Part shown: positions 27,739 to 35,229 of the stretch, piece by piece
Layout: each line of letters begins with the position of its first letter
Position numbering within the stretch: position 1 is the stretch's first letter
Notes under the pieces: generated by a model
The model's input: only the letters and a program-made list of their open reading frames with translations
Database searches by the model: none
Told to the model about the DNA's origin: nothing
Translations under genes and position numbers: made by a program
Source: Paenibacillus sp. BSR1-1
GTDB lineage: Bacteria > Bacillota > Bacilli > Bacillales > Cytobacillaceae
Assembly: GCF_030403775.1 (NCBI RefSeq)
Contig: NZ_JAQMWQ010000002.1
Location: 124,001-188,000 of the forward strand
Direction of reading: 5' to 3'
Length of the DNA: 64,000 nucleotides

Positions 27739-28629
27739 ATGCAAAATGAGGAAAAAGATACATTTGTGAGCACTGCTTTATTTAAAGAAATTTATAATAG
27801 AGCCTTACATTACATCAACGCTGGTTTCCCGGTTCATTTTGTCGGACCTTCTGGTGTGGGGAAAACAAGTTTAGCCATTTATATTGCAAAGCAATTAAAC
27901 AGGCCAGTAACGATTATCCGTGGCAATCATGAATTATCGAATAAGGATTTAATCGGGGATTATCAAGGAATATACAAAAAGGAAATCATCGATAATTATA
28001 TTCACTCTGTTTATAAAACCGAACAACAAATAAAACCAAATTGGGTTCCAGGAAAGCTCGTCGAAGCAGTAAAAAATGGACATGTCGTAATTTACGATGA
28101 GTTTTCACGTTCCCGCCCAGAGACGAATAATATATTTCTAGCCTTATTGGAAGAAAAAGTTCTTCCTATGTATGGGAATGGAAAAAAATCATTCTTAAAA
28201 TGTCATCCTGACTTTTCTATGATATTCACAAGCAATCCGGAGGAATATGCTGGTACATTTCATACACAGGATGCGCTTTTAGACCGTTTAATTACGATAA
28301 GCCTAGAACAATGCGACAAAGAAACCGAGATTGAAATTCTGAAAAGGAAAATTGGATTAAGCCACACGAATTCCCAGGAAGTTGTAAGACTTGTTTCCAA
28401 TCTAAGAGCTTACGGAAAGGGATTTTGTCCTAGTTTAAGAGCTTCCATAATGATTGGCACCATTGCTCAAAAGGCCGATATACCAATCGCTGCAGATAAT
28501 CAGCATTTCCAGGCGCTTTGTCTGGATGTTTTAACAAGACCAGTTAATCAAGTTCTTCCCAAGATGAATCGGATTGAAGTTCAAGAGCTAATTTTAAAAG
28601 AATTATTAAGAAAGGAAGAACAGAAATGA
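27739..28629 (+). CDS. gvpN: Gas vesicle AAA+ ATPase GvpN
   Basis: 296 residues from ATG 27739; the AAGGAGG site at about 27719-27725 favours it over a TTG at 27727. It is a MoxR-like AAA+ ATPase with Walker A GPSGVGKTS (about 36-44), Walker B VVIYDEFSRSRPETN (about 116-130) and a sensor motif in MIFTSNPEEYAG (about 158-169). GvpN is needed for vesicle enlargement, presumably by driving subunit insertion. Its end overlaps gvpF by 4 bases (ATGA), indicating translational coupling. Confidence 0.95.
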   Translation: MQNEEKDTFVSTALFKEIYNRALHYINAGFPVHFVGPSGVGKTSLAIYIAKQLNRPVTIIRGNHELSNKDLIGDYQGIYKKEIIDNYIHSVYKTEQQIKPNWVPGKLVEAVKNGHVVIYDEFSRSRPETNNIFLALLEEKVLPMYGNGKKSFLKCHPDFSMIFTSNPEEYAGTFHTQDALLDRLITISLEQCDKETEIEILKRKIGLSHTNSQEVVRLVSNLRAYGKGFCPSLRASIMIGTIAQKADIPIAADNQHFQALCLDVLTRPVNQVLPKMNRIEVQELILKELLRKEEQK

Positions 28630-29381
28630 GTCATCAAAGTGGGGTGTATGTTTTCTGTGCTATTCAGGAAAATGAACCTAAAACCTTTGGAAAAGTATTG
28701 TTAAACGGGCAAGAACATGAGATTTACACCATTCACTTCCAAAACATTGCGATGGTGGTATCAAAAGTAATCGATGAAGTCTTGCCTAATCGGAATAATT
28801 TAATTGCTCATCAGCAGACATTATCAGAAGTGATGAAACGATATAGCCTAATACCAATGAGCTTTGGAAATGTATTTAACTCTGAGGAGGACGTTCTTCT
28901 TATAACTGGACATATAAATGAAGAATTAGAAAAAGTATTTTCTAAATTAGAAAACAAAATAGAGCTAGGCTTAAAGATTGTCGCAAAAAAAGAATGGATC
29001 GATCATGAAATGAGTCAGGATCCCATCATAAAAAAGTGGAGAACCGCACAAAAAGACTTCACCGACCCTGCCTCTTTTTATGAGCAGATTCATTTAGGCG
29101 AACAGGCTCGAAACTTTGTTCTACAGCTCGAAAAGGAAGTGGAAAGGCAAATCTATGATTCTCTCATGGAATTAGCTGAAGCAGGAAAAATAAATCAAAC
29201 GATTCCTGGAAAAACTTTACTGAATGCCGCTTTTTTAGTCCATTGTGATAGGGAAGAGGCCTTTGATCAAAGAGTAAATGATTTATTTGAATTATGGAAA
29301 GAAAAAGTAGAGTTTAAGTATTCAGGCCCATGGCCGGCCTATAACTTTGTCGACATTCGATTAAGGATTGAAGGAAAATGA
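28626..29381 (+). CDS. gvpF: Gas vesicle protein GvpF
   Basis: 251 residues of the GvpF/GvpL family. The N-terminal beta domain begins GVYVFCAI, and the C-terminal signature KYSGPWPAYNFVDIRL (about 233-248) is conserved in this family. GvpF binds GvpA and is thought to prevent its aggregation and to start assembly. It overlaps gvpN and gvpG by 4 bases each. It is paralogous to gvpL downstream. Confidence 0.93.
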   Translation: MSHQSGVYVFCAIQENEPKTFGKVLLNGQEHEIYTIHFQNIAMVVSKVIDEVLPNRNNLIAHQQTLSEVMKRYSLIPMSFGNVFNSEEDVLLITGHINEELEKVFSKLENKIELGLKIVAKKEWIDHEMSQDPIIKKWRTAQKDFTDPASFYEQIHLGEQARNFVLQLEKEVERQIYDSLMELAEAGKINQTIPGKTLLNAAFLVHCDREEAFDQRVNDLFELWKEKVEFKYSGPWPAYNFVDIRLRIEGK

Positions 29382-29620
29382 TTTTTAAATTTTTTACACT
29401 ACCGTTCCGTTCCATCATCAAGCTTGGGGAAAAAATTCAAGAAGAAGCAGACCAAGAATTGTACGATATCCAATATATTCAACAACAGCTCATCGAGTTG
29501 CATATGATGTACGAATTAGAGGAAATTGAGGAAGAAGCCTACGTAATTCGGGAACAGGAATTGCTAGACAGATATAAAATAGCCAAAGAACGTGAAAAAA
29601 ATGAGTTTTTAGAGGATTAG
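29378..29620 (+). CDS. gvpG: Gas vesicle protein GvpG
   Basis: 80 residues. The hydrophobic N-terminus IFKFFTLPFRSIIKLGEKIQEEADQEL is split by a basic residue pattern and followed by an acidic amphipathic helix (about 25-75, rich in Glu, Tyr and Leu), typical of GvpG, a small assembly factor. It starts on an ATGA overlap with gvpF and lies 23 bases before gvpL. Confidence 0.9.
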   Translation: MIFKFFTLPFRSIIKLGEKIQEEADQELYDIQYIQQQLIELHMMYELEEIEEEAYVIREQELLDRYKIAKEREKNEFLED

Positions 29621-29643
29621 AGGTTTAATAAGGAGGATGCACT

Positions 29644-30471
29644 ATGACTCTAGCAAAGATTGGTACAGACTTTTTATATGTATATGGGGTCATTTTAACA
29701 GAGGAACTTCAACATTCAGAAATTCCTTCACTTAAGGGGATTGATCAAAAACCCATTTATACGAAGAAGTATAAAGATTTAGCAGCCGTCATTACCCCGG
29801 TCAATGCCCCTAGCTTTTCTCAACAGCAAATAGACCTTCTTGTTAAGGATGCTGAATGGTTAAAGGAAAAGGCTTTTCATCATCATGAAGTCATTGCCGC
29901 GATGCATAAAAATACTACTGTCCTTCCCTTGTCGTTTTGCACCATTTTTCAAAAAGAAACAACTTTAGAAAGTTTCCTCTCAGAGCAATATGATGCTTTT
30001 TATCAAAAACTCCTTTCCCTTAAAAGTAAGCAAGAGTGGAATGTAAAAATGTTTTGCCTTAAGGACAAAGCCTTAGAATATGTCCTAGATCATAATCCAG
30101 CTGTATTGGAATTAAAAGAAAAATTAACGTTTATGCCAAAAGGGAAGCAGTTTTTAATGAAGAAAAACCTGGAAAATTTGATTGCAGCCCAATTTGAAGT
30201 GGAACAAATGAAATGGTGGCAGGCAACCAATCAAGAACTATTATCAGTTGTCCATGAAGTCAATCTTCGCAAAAATTGGGGTAAAGAAGTTACCGAACGA
30301 AAAGAAGACATGATTATGAATGCAGATTACCTGATAGAAACCAGCAATACTGAACAGTTTTTAAACAAAGTCCAGGAAATAGAAAAAACTTACACAACAC
30401 TAGGCTGTACTTTTCATGTTACCGGTCCTTGGCCGCCTTATCATTTTTCCAAAATGGAGAAGGAGACCTAA
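29644..30471 (+). CDS. gvpL: Gas vesicle protein GvpL
   Basis: 275 residues, second member of the GvpF/L family in the operon, starting after AAGGAGGATGC. The N-terminus reads FLYVYGVIL. The C-terminal family signature is FHVTGPWPPYHFSKM (about 258-272). Family members contact GvpA and other accessory proteins during assembly. The stop codon lies directly before the gvpS start. Confidence 0.93.
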   Translation: MTLAKIGTDFLYVYGVILTEELQHSEIPSLKGIDQKPIYTKKYKDLAAVITPVNAPSFSQQQIDLLVKDAEWLKEKAFHHHEVIAAMHKNTTVLPLSFCTIFQKETTLESFLSEQYDAFYQKLLSLKSKQEWNVKMFCLKDKALEYVLDHNPAVLELKEKLTFMPKGKQFLMKKNLENLIAAQFEVEQMKWWQATNQELLSVVHEVNLRKNWGKEVTERKEDMIMNADYLIETSNTEQFLNKVQEIEKTYTTLGCTFHVTGPWPPYHFSKMEKET

Positions 30472-30472
30472 G

Positions 30473-30754
30473 ATGGAGCGGTATCATCTTTTTGAAAATA
30501 AAGAAATGACTTTGCTGGATTTATTGGATGGCATTATTGATACAGGAGTTGTAGTTCGGGGAGAAATCTTAATCTCGATTGCCAATATTGATTTAATTGT
30601 TGTCGACCTTAAGCTTCTGATCTCATCAATTGAAAGTGCCTTTGGACAAAGGGAACTGAATAACGGAGGGGAGGTCATTTTGAATGGAACGGATGCCCTT
30701 AGACTCGAACAAGGTAGAGCAAGGATTGGCGAAATTAGTACTCACGATCATTGA
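30473..30754 (+). CDS. gvpS: Gas vesicle protein GvpS (GvpA-like)
   Basis: 93 residues from ATG 30473, preceded by GAAGGAGACC. It has the GvpA-type core LLDLLDGIIDTGVVVRGEIL (about 14-33) and IANIDLIVVDLKLLISSIES (about 36-55), but a different, more polar tail. In B. megaterium GvpS and GvpJ are GvpA-like minor proteins that may form the conical caps. The 3' end overlaps gvpK by 71 bases in another frame. Confidence 0.9.
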   Translation: MERYHLFENKEMTLLDLLDGIIDTGVVVRGEILISIANIDLIVVDLKLLISSIESAFGQRELNNGGEVILNGTDALRLEQGRARIGEISTHDH

Positions 30755-30947
30755 ACTTCTTCGCCAGTTAATGGAACGTCAAGCAATGAGAAGGGTTGAA
30801 AGTGATACCCTAACAGAGGAGCAGCTGGAGGAATTGGGGTTAACCTTAATGAGGCTTGAGGAAAAAATGGAAGAATTAAAGGTAATTTTCGGTTTAGAAC
30901 ATGAAGATCTCAATATAGAATTGGGTCCGTTGGGGAGACTTCTTTAA
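30684..30947 (+). CDS. gvpK: Gas vesicle protein GvpK
   Basis: 87 residues. The ribosome site GGAGGGGAGG at 30665-30674 lies inside gvpS, favouring ATG 30684. The conserved region EQGLAKLVLTIIELLRQLMERQAMRRVE (about 12-39, split here by family-typical Arg) and LTEEQLEELGLTLMRLEEKM identify GvpK. It is an essential accessory factor of unclear mechanism. Helical, cytoplasmic. Confidence 0.93.
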   Translation: MERMPLDSNKVEQGLAKLVLTIIELLRQLMERQAMRRVESDTLTEEQLEELGLTLMRLEEKMEELKVIFGLEHEDLNIELGPLGRLL

Positions 30948-30969
30948 ACCATTGACAGGAGAGATTGAT

Positions 30970-31446
30970 ATGCCCATACAGCATGCATCACAATCTACGA
31001 ATTTACTAGAAGTTTTAGAAAAAATCTTAGATAAGGGAGTCGTGATTGCAGGGGATATAAAAATAGCTTTAGCGGAAGTAGACTTGCTAACCATTAAAAT
31101 CAGACTGCTTGTCGCTTCAGTTGATAAAGCGAGAGAAATTGGAATGGACTGGTGGGAAAGCGATCCATATTATTCCTCGAAAGGCAGAGCGGCTGAACAA
31201 GAACGTGCTCAATTACTGGAAAGAATCAATCGCCTTGAACAACTCGTAGAAACAAAGGCAATCCCACACGATGTTGAAGAAAAATTATTACTTGAACCGG
31301 CCGTTGAAAAGAAAGAAGCAGTACAAGTTGCAGAGGAAAAGGATTCTTCGCAGGTTTTAAAGAAAACTGATGCTGCAAACAATGAGAAAGAAAAAGACTC
31401 TAATAATATGAAAAACGAAAAGAAAAAGCATCCAGGAAAACATTAA
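30970..31446 (+). CDS. gvpJ: Gas vesicle protein GvpJ with long charged tail
   Basis: 158 residues from ATG 30970, preceded by ACAGGAGAG. The GvpA-like core [19 protein letters not shown] (about 12-30) and IALAEVDLLTIKIRLLVASVD (about 32-52) is followed by WWESDPYY. The last 85 residues form a Lys/Glu-rich, probably disordered tail. GvpJ is a minor cap or nucleation protein. The tail is longer than the GvpA-like core. It is the last recognised gvp gene; no gvpT or gvpU homologue follows. Confidence 0.9.
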   Translation: MPIQHASQSTNLLEVLEKILDKGVVIAGDIKIALAEVDLLTIKIRLLVASVDKAREIGMDWWESDPYYSSKGRAAEQERAQLLERINRLEQLVETKAIPHDVEEKLLLEPAVEKKEAVQVAEEKDSSQVLKKTDAANNEKEKDSNNMKNEKKKHPGKH

Positions 31447-31490
31447 TTGAAAAATATAGATAGTGTTGATGAAAATTCCTTCTAAATAAA

Positions 31491-31515
31491 AAAACCTTGG
31501 ATATCAAGGTTTTTT
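31491..31515. terminator. Terminator of the gvp operon
   Basis: AAAACCTTG and CAAGGTTTT form a 9-bp stem with a 5-base loop, flanked by A and T runs. It can serve both convergent transcripts. Confidence 0.85.
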
Positions 31516-31527
31516 AGCCACCATACA

Positions 31528-31908
31528 CTATTTCTTTTTTGAATCATATAGTTTCTTGAATATTTTAATCATATAATTATTTAATTCTTTTAATTCTAAT
31601 AGTTCTTTTTTTAATTCTGAAAAATCATTAGAGAGTTTCTCAAGTTGCTCAGATAAAGAAGCAAGTTCTGCATTTTCCTGTTTTTCAGGAGCTGTAGATG
31701 GGGCAGGGGTTTGGTTCTGTTTATTAAGTTCGGTAAACGAATTGATGATGGATTCGTTGTTTAGAAGAGTTGTTGCAACTCGCATGATGGAACTTAAATC
31801 AAACGAATTTTGATTATTTAATAAATTGTTGGTGAGATTCTTTAACGGGTCCTTGTCCATATTATTACCTGCATCCTGTGCATTATTTTCATTCATGTTG
31901 CCACTCAT
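31528..31908 (-). CDS. Small hydrophilic coiled-coil protein, unknown function
   Basis: 126 residues, preceded on its strand by AAAGGTGG. The N-terminal third is rich in Asn and Asp. A helical segment LSSIMRVATTLLNNESIINS lies at about 38-57. A Pro/Thr linker (about 66-75) leads to a coiled coil from about 80 to 120 (SEQLEKLSNDFSELKKELLE and onwards). No Cys, no membrane segment. I do not recognise the family. It lies between the gvp operon and a 51-residue hydrophobic peptide gene on the same strand, separated from the latter by a terminator. Confidence 0.6.
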   Translation of the reverse strand: MSGNMNENNAQDAGNNMDKDPLKNLTNNLLNNQNSFDLSSIMRVATTLLNNESIINSFTELNKQNQTPAPSTAPEKQENAELASLSEQLEKLSNDFSELKKELLELKELNNYMIKIFKKLYDSKKK

Positions 31909-32029
31909 AAATTAACCACCTTTTTAGTTTAATCTTAATTAGTTCAAAAATTCTTTATATCTTATGTCGCTTGTATCATCATGTAGTGTGTTAATATCAC
32001 CATGTAAGTAAATATTTTGATATCGATAA

Positions 32030-32067
32030 AAAAAGACCCTCTTTGCCTTAGCTAAGAAGGTCTTTTT
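32030..32067. terminator. Terminator downstream of the 51-residue peptide gene
   Basis: AAAAAGACC and GGTCTTTTT enclose an inner TCTT/AAGA pair, with T and A runs on both sides. Confidence 0.75.
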
Positions 32068-32096
32068 ATAGACTGCGAATTTAATATTGCCCTAAA

Positions 32097-32252
32097 TTAG
32101 GAGCAAGTAAAAGCAGTTGCGATGGCATCTGATACTGCTGCAAGTGTACTTGGACGAGCACCTAGAAGGCTGCCAAGTAAAAATGCAACAACTAAAACAA
32201 GTCCTACAACAATATCACCAAGAGTTGGACAAGCTGGTAGTGTAATTGCCAC
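32097..32252 (-). CDS. 51-residue hydrophobic two-cysteine peptide
   Basis: A GTG start at 32252 follows the very strong site GAGAGGGGGG. The peptide begins MAITLPACPTLGDIVVGLVL, continues through a long hydrophobic segment (about 12-31), then GARPSTLAAVSDAIATAF, and ends Thr-Cys-Ser. Cys8 and Cys50 flank the membrane-like segment. It has its own terminator. I recognise no family. A small membrane or secreted peptide, or a structural peptide, are all possible. It was too short for routine ORF listing, but the ribosome site and terminator support it. Confidence 0.55.
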   Translation of the reverse strand: MAITLPACPTLGDIVVGLVLVVAFLLGSLLGARPSTLAAVSDAIATAFTCS

Positions 32253-32402
32253 GTGTGATCCCCCCTCTCGATATTATATTTAAGGTAGTTTTTTAACTCC
32301 TTATATTAGACAAGCTATGTTGAAAAGAATAGATTTGTTCTAGTTAAATCAATCAATTTATGAAATTATGCTAATATCATAATAGATTTGTAATCACGCT
32401 AA

Positions 32403-33167
32403 TCATTTCGGCATATCCAAGAGGGTTGCTTCTCGAGGCGAATAATTCTCCAGGACACGCCGGCTTGCAACAAAAAATATATTTTGATTTGATCTTTTCA
32501 TAGGTTCTGTAACAAAAAGCTTCACGCTAGGGTAGATACTTGAAATTGTCGAATAAAGGGTATGAAATAATTCATCATTTTTTATTTTTCCAATATAATT
32601 CATGATGAAAATTCCTTTGTCGGAGAGCTTATCGTTTGTTAGAGAAAAAAACTCCTTTGTTGTTAGATGAAGCGGGATTTCACTGCCGCTGAATGCATCC
32701 AAAAAAATGATATCCTGCGATTGCGCCTTCTGCGTTTTTAAGAGCGCTTGTCCATCACCAAGTTCCACGTTCTTTCCTGTATGTCCAAAGTACTTCTTGG
32801 ATACCTCGACGACCAACGGATCAATTTCTGCAGTGAACAAATGTTTATTAGAATAATAAGAGCTTATCGTGCCAATCCCATGTCCAATAATAAATCCATT
32901 TTGGAAATGAAATGCATAGTGATCAATAAGATCCACAACAATTCGATATCCTGAAGCTACAAGTAATTGAGGCTGTTCTAAATTTATTATTCCTTGGACA
33001 GCATCAGAAGAAAATTGAAGCATTCGAAATTTTCCTCGCATTCCGTCGAATTCATTCCGCTCTGTAACATAAATTGTTTGATAAGAGCTGGAAGTCTTAT
33101 AAATTAACGTTGATCTGTAAAGAAAAATATGGCGCTCCGAACCATCATCTCTATTAATCTGATTCAT
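32403..33167 (-). CDS. Spermidine-synthase-like methyltransferase-fold protein
   Basis: 254 residues. The Rossmann-type nucleotide-binding core starts at GFIIGHGIGTIS (about 91-102), then TAEIDPLVVEVSKKYFG (about 112-128), GDGQALL (about 137) and IIFLDAFSGSEIPLHL (about 153-168). This matches spermidine-synthase-like proteins, in which the catalytic Asp is in the GDG or LDAF motif. True spermidine synthases carry GGGxG where this has GHGIG. It may be an orphan aminopropyltransferase-fold enzyme with another substrate. Soluble. Confidence 0.75.
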   Translation of the reverse strand: MNQINRDDGSERHIFLYRSTLIYKTSSSYQTIYVTERNEFDGMRGKFRMLQFSSDAVQGIINLEQPQLLVASGYRIVVDLIDHYAFHFQNGFIIGHGIGTISSYYSNKHLFTAEIDPLVVEVSKKYFGHTGKNVELGDGQALLKTQKAQSQDIIFLDAFSGSEIPLHLTTKEFFSLTNDKLSDKGIFIMNYIGKIKNDELFHTLYSTISSIYPSVKLFVTEPMKRSNQNIFFVASRRVLENYSPREATLLDMPK

Positions 33168-33269
33168 ATTTTCACCTCCATAGCGGGTTTACTACAGAGT
33201 ATTCATTTAAAAGGATTTTCGATTGAATAAAAAGCTTATGTTTGCTTAGGAAAATATTAATCCCACAAA

Positions 33270-33300
33270 AAAATGTAATGGCTTTATACCATTACATTTT
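33270..33300. terminator. Hairpin overlapping the end of the small membrane protein gene
   Basis: AAAATGTAATGG pairs with CCATTACATTTT across a 7-base loop. On the minus strand it spans the stop codon of the gene at 33284 and is followed by a T run. Confidence 0.75.
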
Positions 33301-33487
33301 TCTCATGTTTCGATTTTCGTTTCTTGTTCATTTTCCTAATTAAATAGATACCAGCAATTAATGCAAGTAAATTTAAAGAATCACCAAAATTGATAGTAAG
33401 ACTAAAATGATTATTAACCCTTACATCAGTCTTATTATTGTTATTCGTACTAGAATGCGACTTCGAGCCCTTAACCTCATTTCCCAC
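33284..33487 (-). CDS. Small single-pass membrane protein, unknown function
   Basis: 67 residues from GTG 33487 (site GGGGGTG upstream; an ATG 15 bases earlier has none). A polar Ser/Asn-rich N-terminus with a run of four Asn is followed by one hydrophobic helix (about 43-55, LNLLALIAGIYLI) and a strongly basic tail (RKMNKKRKSKHEK). This predicts a single-pass protein with a cytoplasmic basic tail. No family recognised. Confidence 0.5.
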   Translation of the reverse strand: MGNEVKGSKSHSSTNNNNKTDVRVNNHFSLTINFGDSLNLLALIAGIYLIRKMNKKRKSKHEKNVMV

Positions 33488-33553
33488 CAGAAACACCCCC
33501 ATACTATTAATATATTATATTTCTATATACAAATCATTCCAAATATTTTTCAT

Positions 33554-33627
33554 GGTGTCAGGCACCACAGAAAGACAAATCCCCTTAAATGTCCACTTGA
33601 GGTGGACATTTAAGGGGATTTGTCTGT
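33554..33627. repeat. Dispersed GGTGTCAGGCACC repeat, copy 3, with 24-bp hairpin
   Basis: GGTGTCAGGCACC is followed by ACAGAAAGACA and a perfect 24-bp hairpin (33573-33596 with 33602-33625, loop TTGAG). The hairpin contains TGTCCAC and GTGGACA, shared with the other copies. It lies in the 372-base gap between the small membrane protein and the TatD gene. No other feature is seen in that gap apart from a possible cre site. Confidence 0.78.
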
Positions 33628-33819
33628 ATTTAGAGAAGAAACGCGGAAAAAGTCGAAATGATGAGGAACTTAAGTTATTTCATGTTTTCATGTTTTTTAA
33701 GAATAAGGAATGGTAAAATGGCTTTATTATAGGCTCTAATGAAAATTAACGGTCGAGGAAATATTTCTTTATTCCTTGGGAAAGCGCAAGAACAGACATT
33801 TCTCGATTTTTTTGTCGGA

Positions 33820-33833
33820 TGAAAGCGCTTTAA
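33820..33833 (+). promoter_or_regulatory. Weak cre-like site before the TatD gene
   Basis: TGAAAGCGCTTTAA differs from the CcpA consensus (TGWAANCGNTNWCA) at the conserved C near its end. It lies 27 bases before the chosen start. Confidence 0.25.
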
Positions 33834-33859
33834 ATGTTGATATAAAGGGGTTGGTCCAT

Positions 33860-34642
33860 TTGTTTAAGATGATTGATGCCCATATTCATCTTGATCATTA
33901 CAATGATGGTGAAATTAAACAGATAATGAATGATTCTCTTCTGATTGATAAGGTAATCACAGTTTCTTGTAATCTTGAATCTTGCAAAAGAAACCTAAAG
34001 TTAGCAAGAAAATATCAAAAGGTGAAGGCAGCCTTCGGTTACCATCCAGAGCAGGCTTTGCCAAGTGAAAACCAGGTTTTAGAACTATTAAATTGGATGA
34101 ATGATCACCAAAATGAAATGGCTGCTATCGGAGAGGTTGGTCTTCCATATTATTTAAGGCAGCAAAATCAAGTTTCTGAAAGCCAACACGAACAATACCT
34201 AAATATTTTGGAGATATTTATCCAAAAAGCAGCTGTATGGGGTAAACCAATCGTCCTTCATGCAATTTATGACGATGCACCTATCGTATGTGACCTCTTA
34301 GAAAAATACTCTATTAAAAAGGCACATTTTCACTGGTTTAAGGGAGATCCGAAAACCATTACGAGAATGATAGAGAATGGGTATTTTATTTCTGTTACCC
34401 CTGAAATTGTCTATAAAGAAAAAATAAGGAACATCGTTCACATGTACCCTTTAGAGCAGATGATGATAGAAACAGACGGGCCATGGCCGTTCGAAGGTCC
34501 TTTTTCCGGGAAAATGACCCATCCGAATATGATGAGTGAATCAATTAAAGAAATTTCAAATATTAAAAAATTGTCATTGGAAGAAGTTTCTGATACATTA
34601 TGGCGAAACACCATATCATTTTATGAATTAGAGAATCGTTAA
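33860..34642 (+). CDS. TatD-family metal-dependent hydrolase
   Basis: 260 residues from TTG 33860 (AAAGGGG 9 bases upstream); ATG 33869 is an alternative. Metal-ligand motifs of the TatD family are in order: DAHIHLDHY (about 5-13), IGEVGLPYY (about 90-98), VLHAIYDDAP (about 131-140), AHFHWFKGD (about 154-162) and IETDGPWPFEGP (about 203-214). Family members are nucleases or amidohydrolases. The real substrate is not known. Cytoplasmic. It is followed 15 bases later by a glutaredoxin gene, probably one operon. Confidence 0.85.
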   Translation: MFKMIDAHIHLDHYNDGEIKQIMNDSLLIDKVITVSCNLESCKRNLKLARKYQKVKAAFGYHPEQALPSENQVLELLNWMNDHQNEMAAIGEVGLPYYLRQQNQVSESQHEQYLNILEIFIQKAAVWGKPIVLHAIYDDAPIVCDLLEKYSIKKAHFHWFKGDPKTITRMIENGYFISVTPEIVYKEKIRNIVHMYPLEQMMIETDGPWPFEGPFSGKMTHPNMMSESIKEISNIKKLSLEEVSDTLWRNTISFYELENR

Positions 34643-34657
34643 AAGAAGGGGAAAACA

Positions 34658-34903
34658 ATGATGAGCAAGCAAGTGATCGTCTATACGACAAACGACTGTA
34701 TTGAATGTACGATGGTTAAAAAAGTACTTACAGAAGAAGGAATCCCGTTTGAAACAAGGAACGTTTCGACCAACCCTGAATATCAAAAGGAAGTGGAAGA
34801 TTACGGATTTTTAGGGGTGCCAGTTACAGTAGTTGGTAATCGGGCAGTTAAAGGATTTACCAATGAATTAAAGGAGCTAATGGACCTGGCGAAAAAAGAA
34901 TAA
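34658..34903 (+). CDS. Glutaredoxin-like (NrdH-type) protein
   Basis: 81 residues. A thioredoxin-fold protein with redox motif CIEC (about 13-16, after TTND), the cis-Pro segment GVPVTVVG (about 52-59) and the ending KGFTNELKELM. It would use the Cys pair for thiol-disulfide exchange. No nrd genes are nearby to tie it to ribonucleotide reductase. Start ATG ATG after AAGAAGGGG; either codon is possible. Confidence 0.88.
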   Translation: MMSKQVIVYTTNDCIECTMVKKVLTEEGIPFETRNVSTNPEYQKEVEDYGFLGVPVTVVGNRAVKGFTNELKELMDLAKKE

Positions 34904-34939
34904 AAACAATTGGTATATGAAGGTCTCGAATTAATTTAG

Positions 34940-34954
34940 CATAATAATATTATG
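34940..34954. repeat. Palindromic 15-mer before the thiamin riboswitch
   Basis: CATAATAATATTATG is a perfect palindrome around its central base and the reverse complement of the core of the palindrome at 25232-25260. It lies about 100 bases upstream of the TPP riboswitch, near where a promoter would be expected. Confidence 0.45.
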
Positions 34955-35044
34955 TAAACCTATTTGAATAATTTTTTAAGTAATTAAATATTTACTTATA
35001 AGTTTAATAGGAGTATTATTGATTTAAATTTAACATGTTTAGTA

Positions 35045-35142
35045 TCTACTAGGGGTGCCCATAATGCGGGCTGAGAGGAAACGGCAACGTTTTTAACCCT
35101 TCGGACCTGATCTGGATAATACCAGCGTAGGAAAGTAGTCGA
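35045..35142 (+). promoter_or_regulatory. TPP riboswitch (THI element)
   Basis: The conserved thi-box segments are present in order: ACTAGGGGTGCCC, TGCGGGCTGAGAGG, ACCCTTCGGACCTGATCTGG and ATAATACCAGCGTAGGAAAG. The RNA binds thiamin pyrophosphate. It is followed by a terminator hairpin at 35171-35199, so excess TPP should cause early termination of the thiM operon. Confidence 0.96.
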
Positions 35143-35170
35143 GAAAAGTCATTACGCTTACTTGCTTATG

Positions 35171-35199
35171 AACCAGGTCCATGAATGGATCTGGTTTTT
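35171..35199 (+). terminator. Riboswitch-controlled terminator
   Basis: AACCAGGTCC pairs with GGATCTGGTT (one G-U), followed by T5. It is placed between the aptamer and the thiM ribosome site, as expected for transcriptional control. Confidence 0.85.
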
Positions 35200-35229
35200 G
35201 TATTTTAAAAAAGGAAAGAGGAAAATCTA

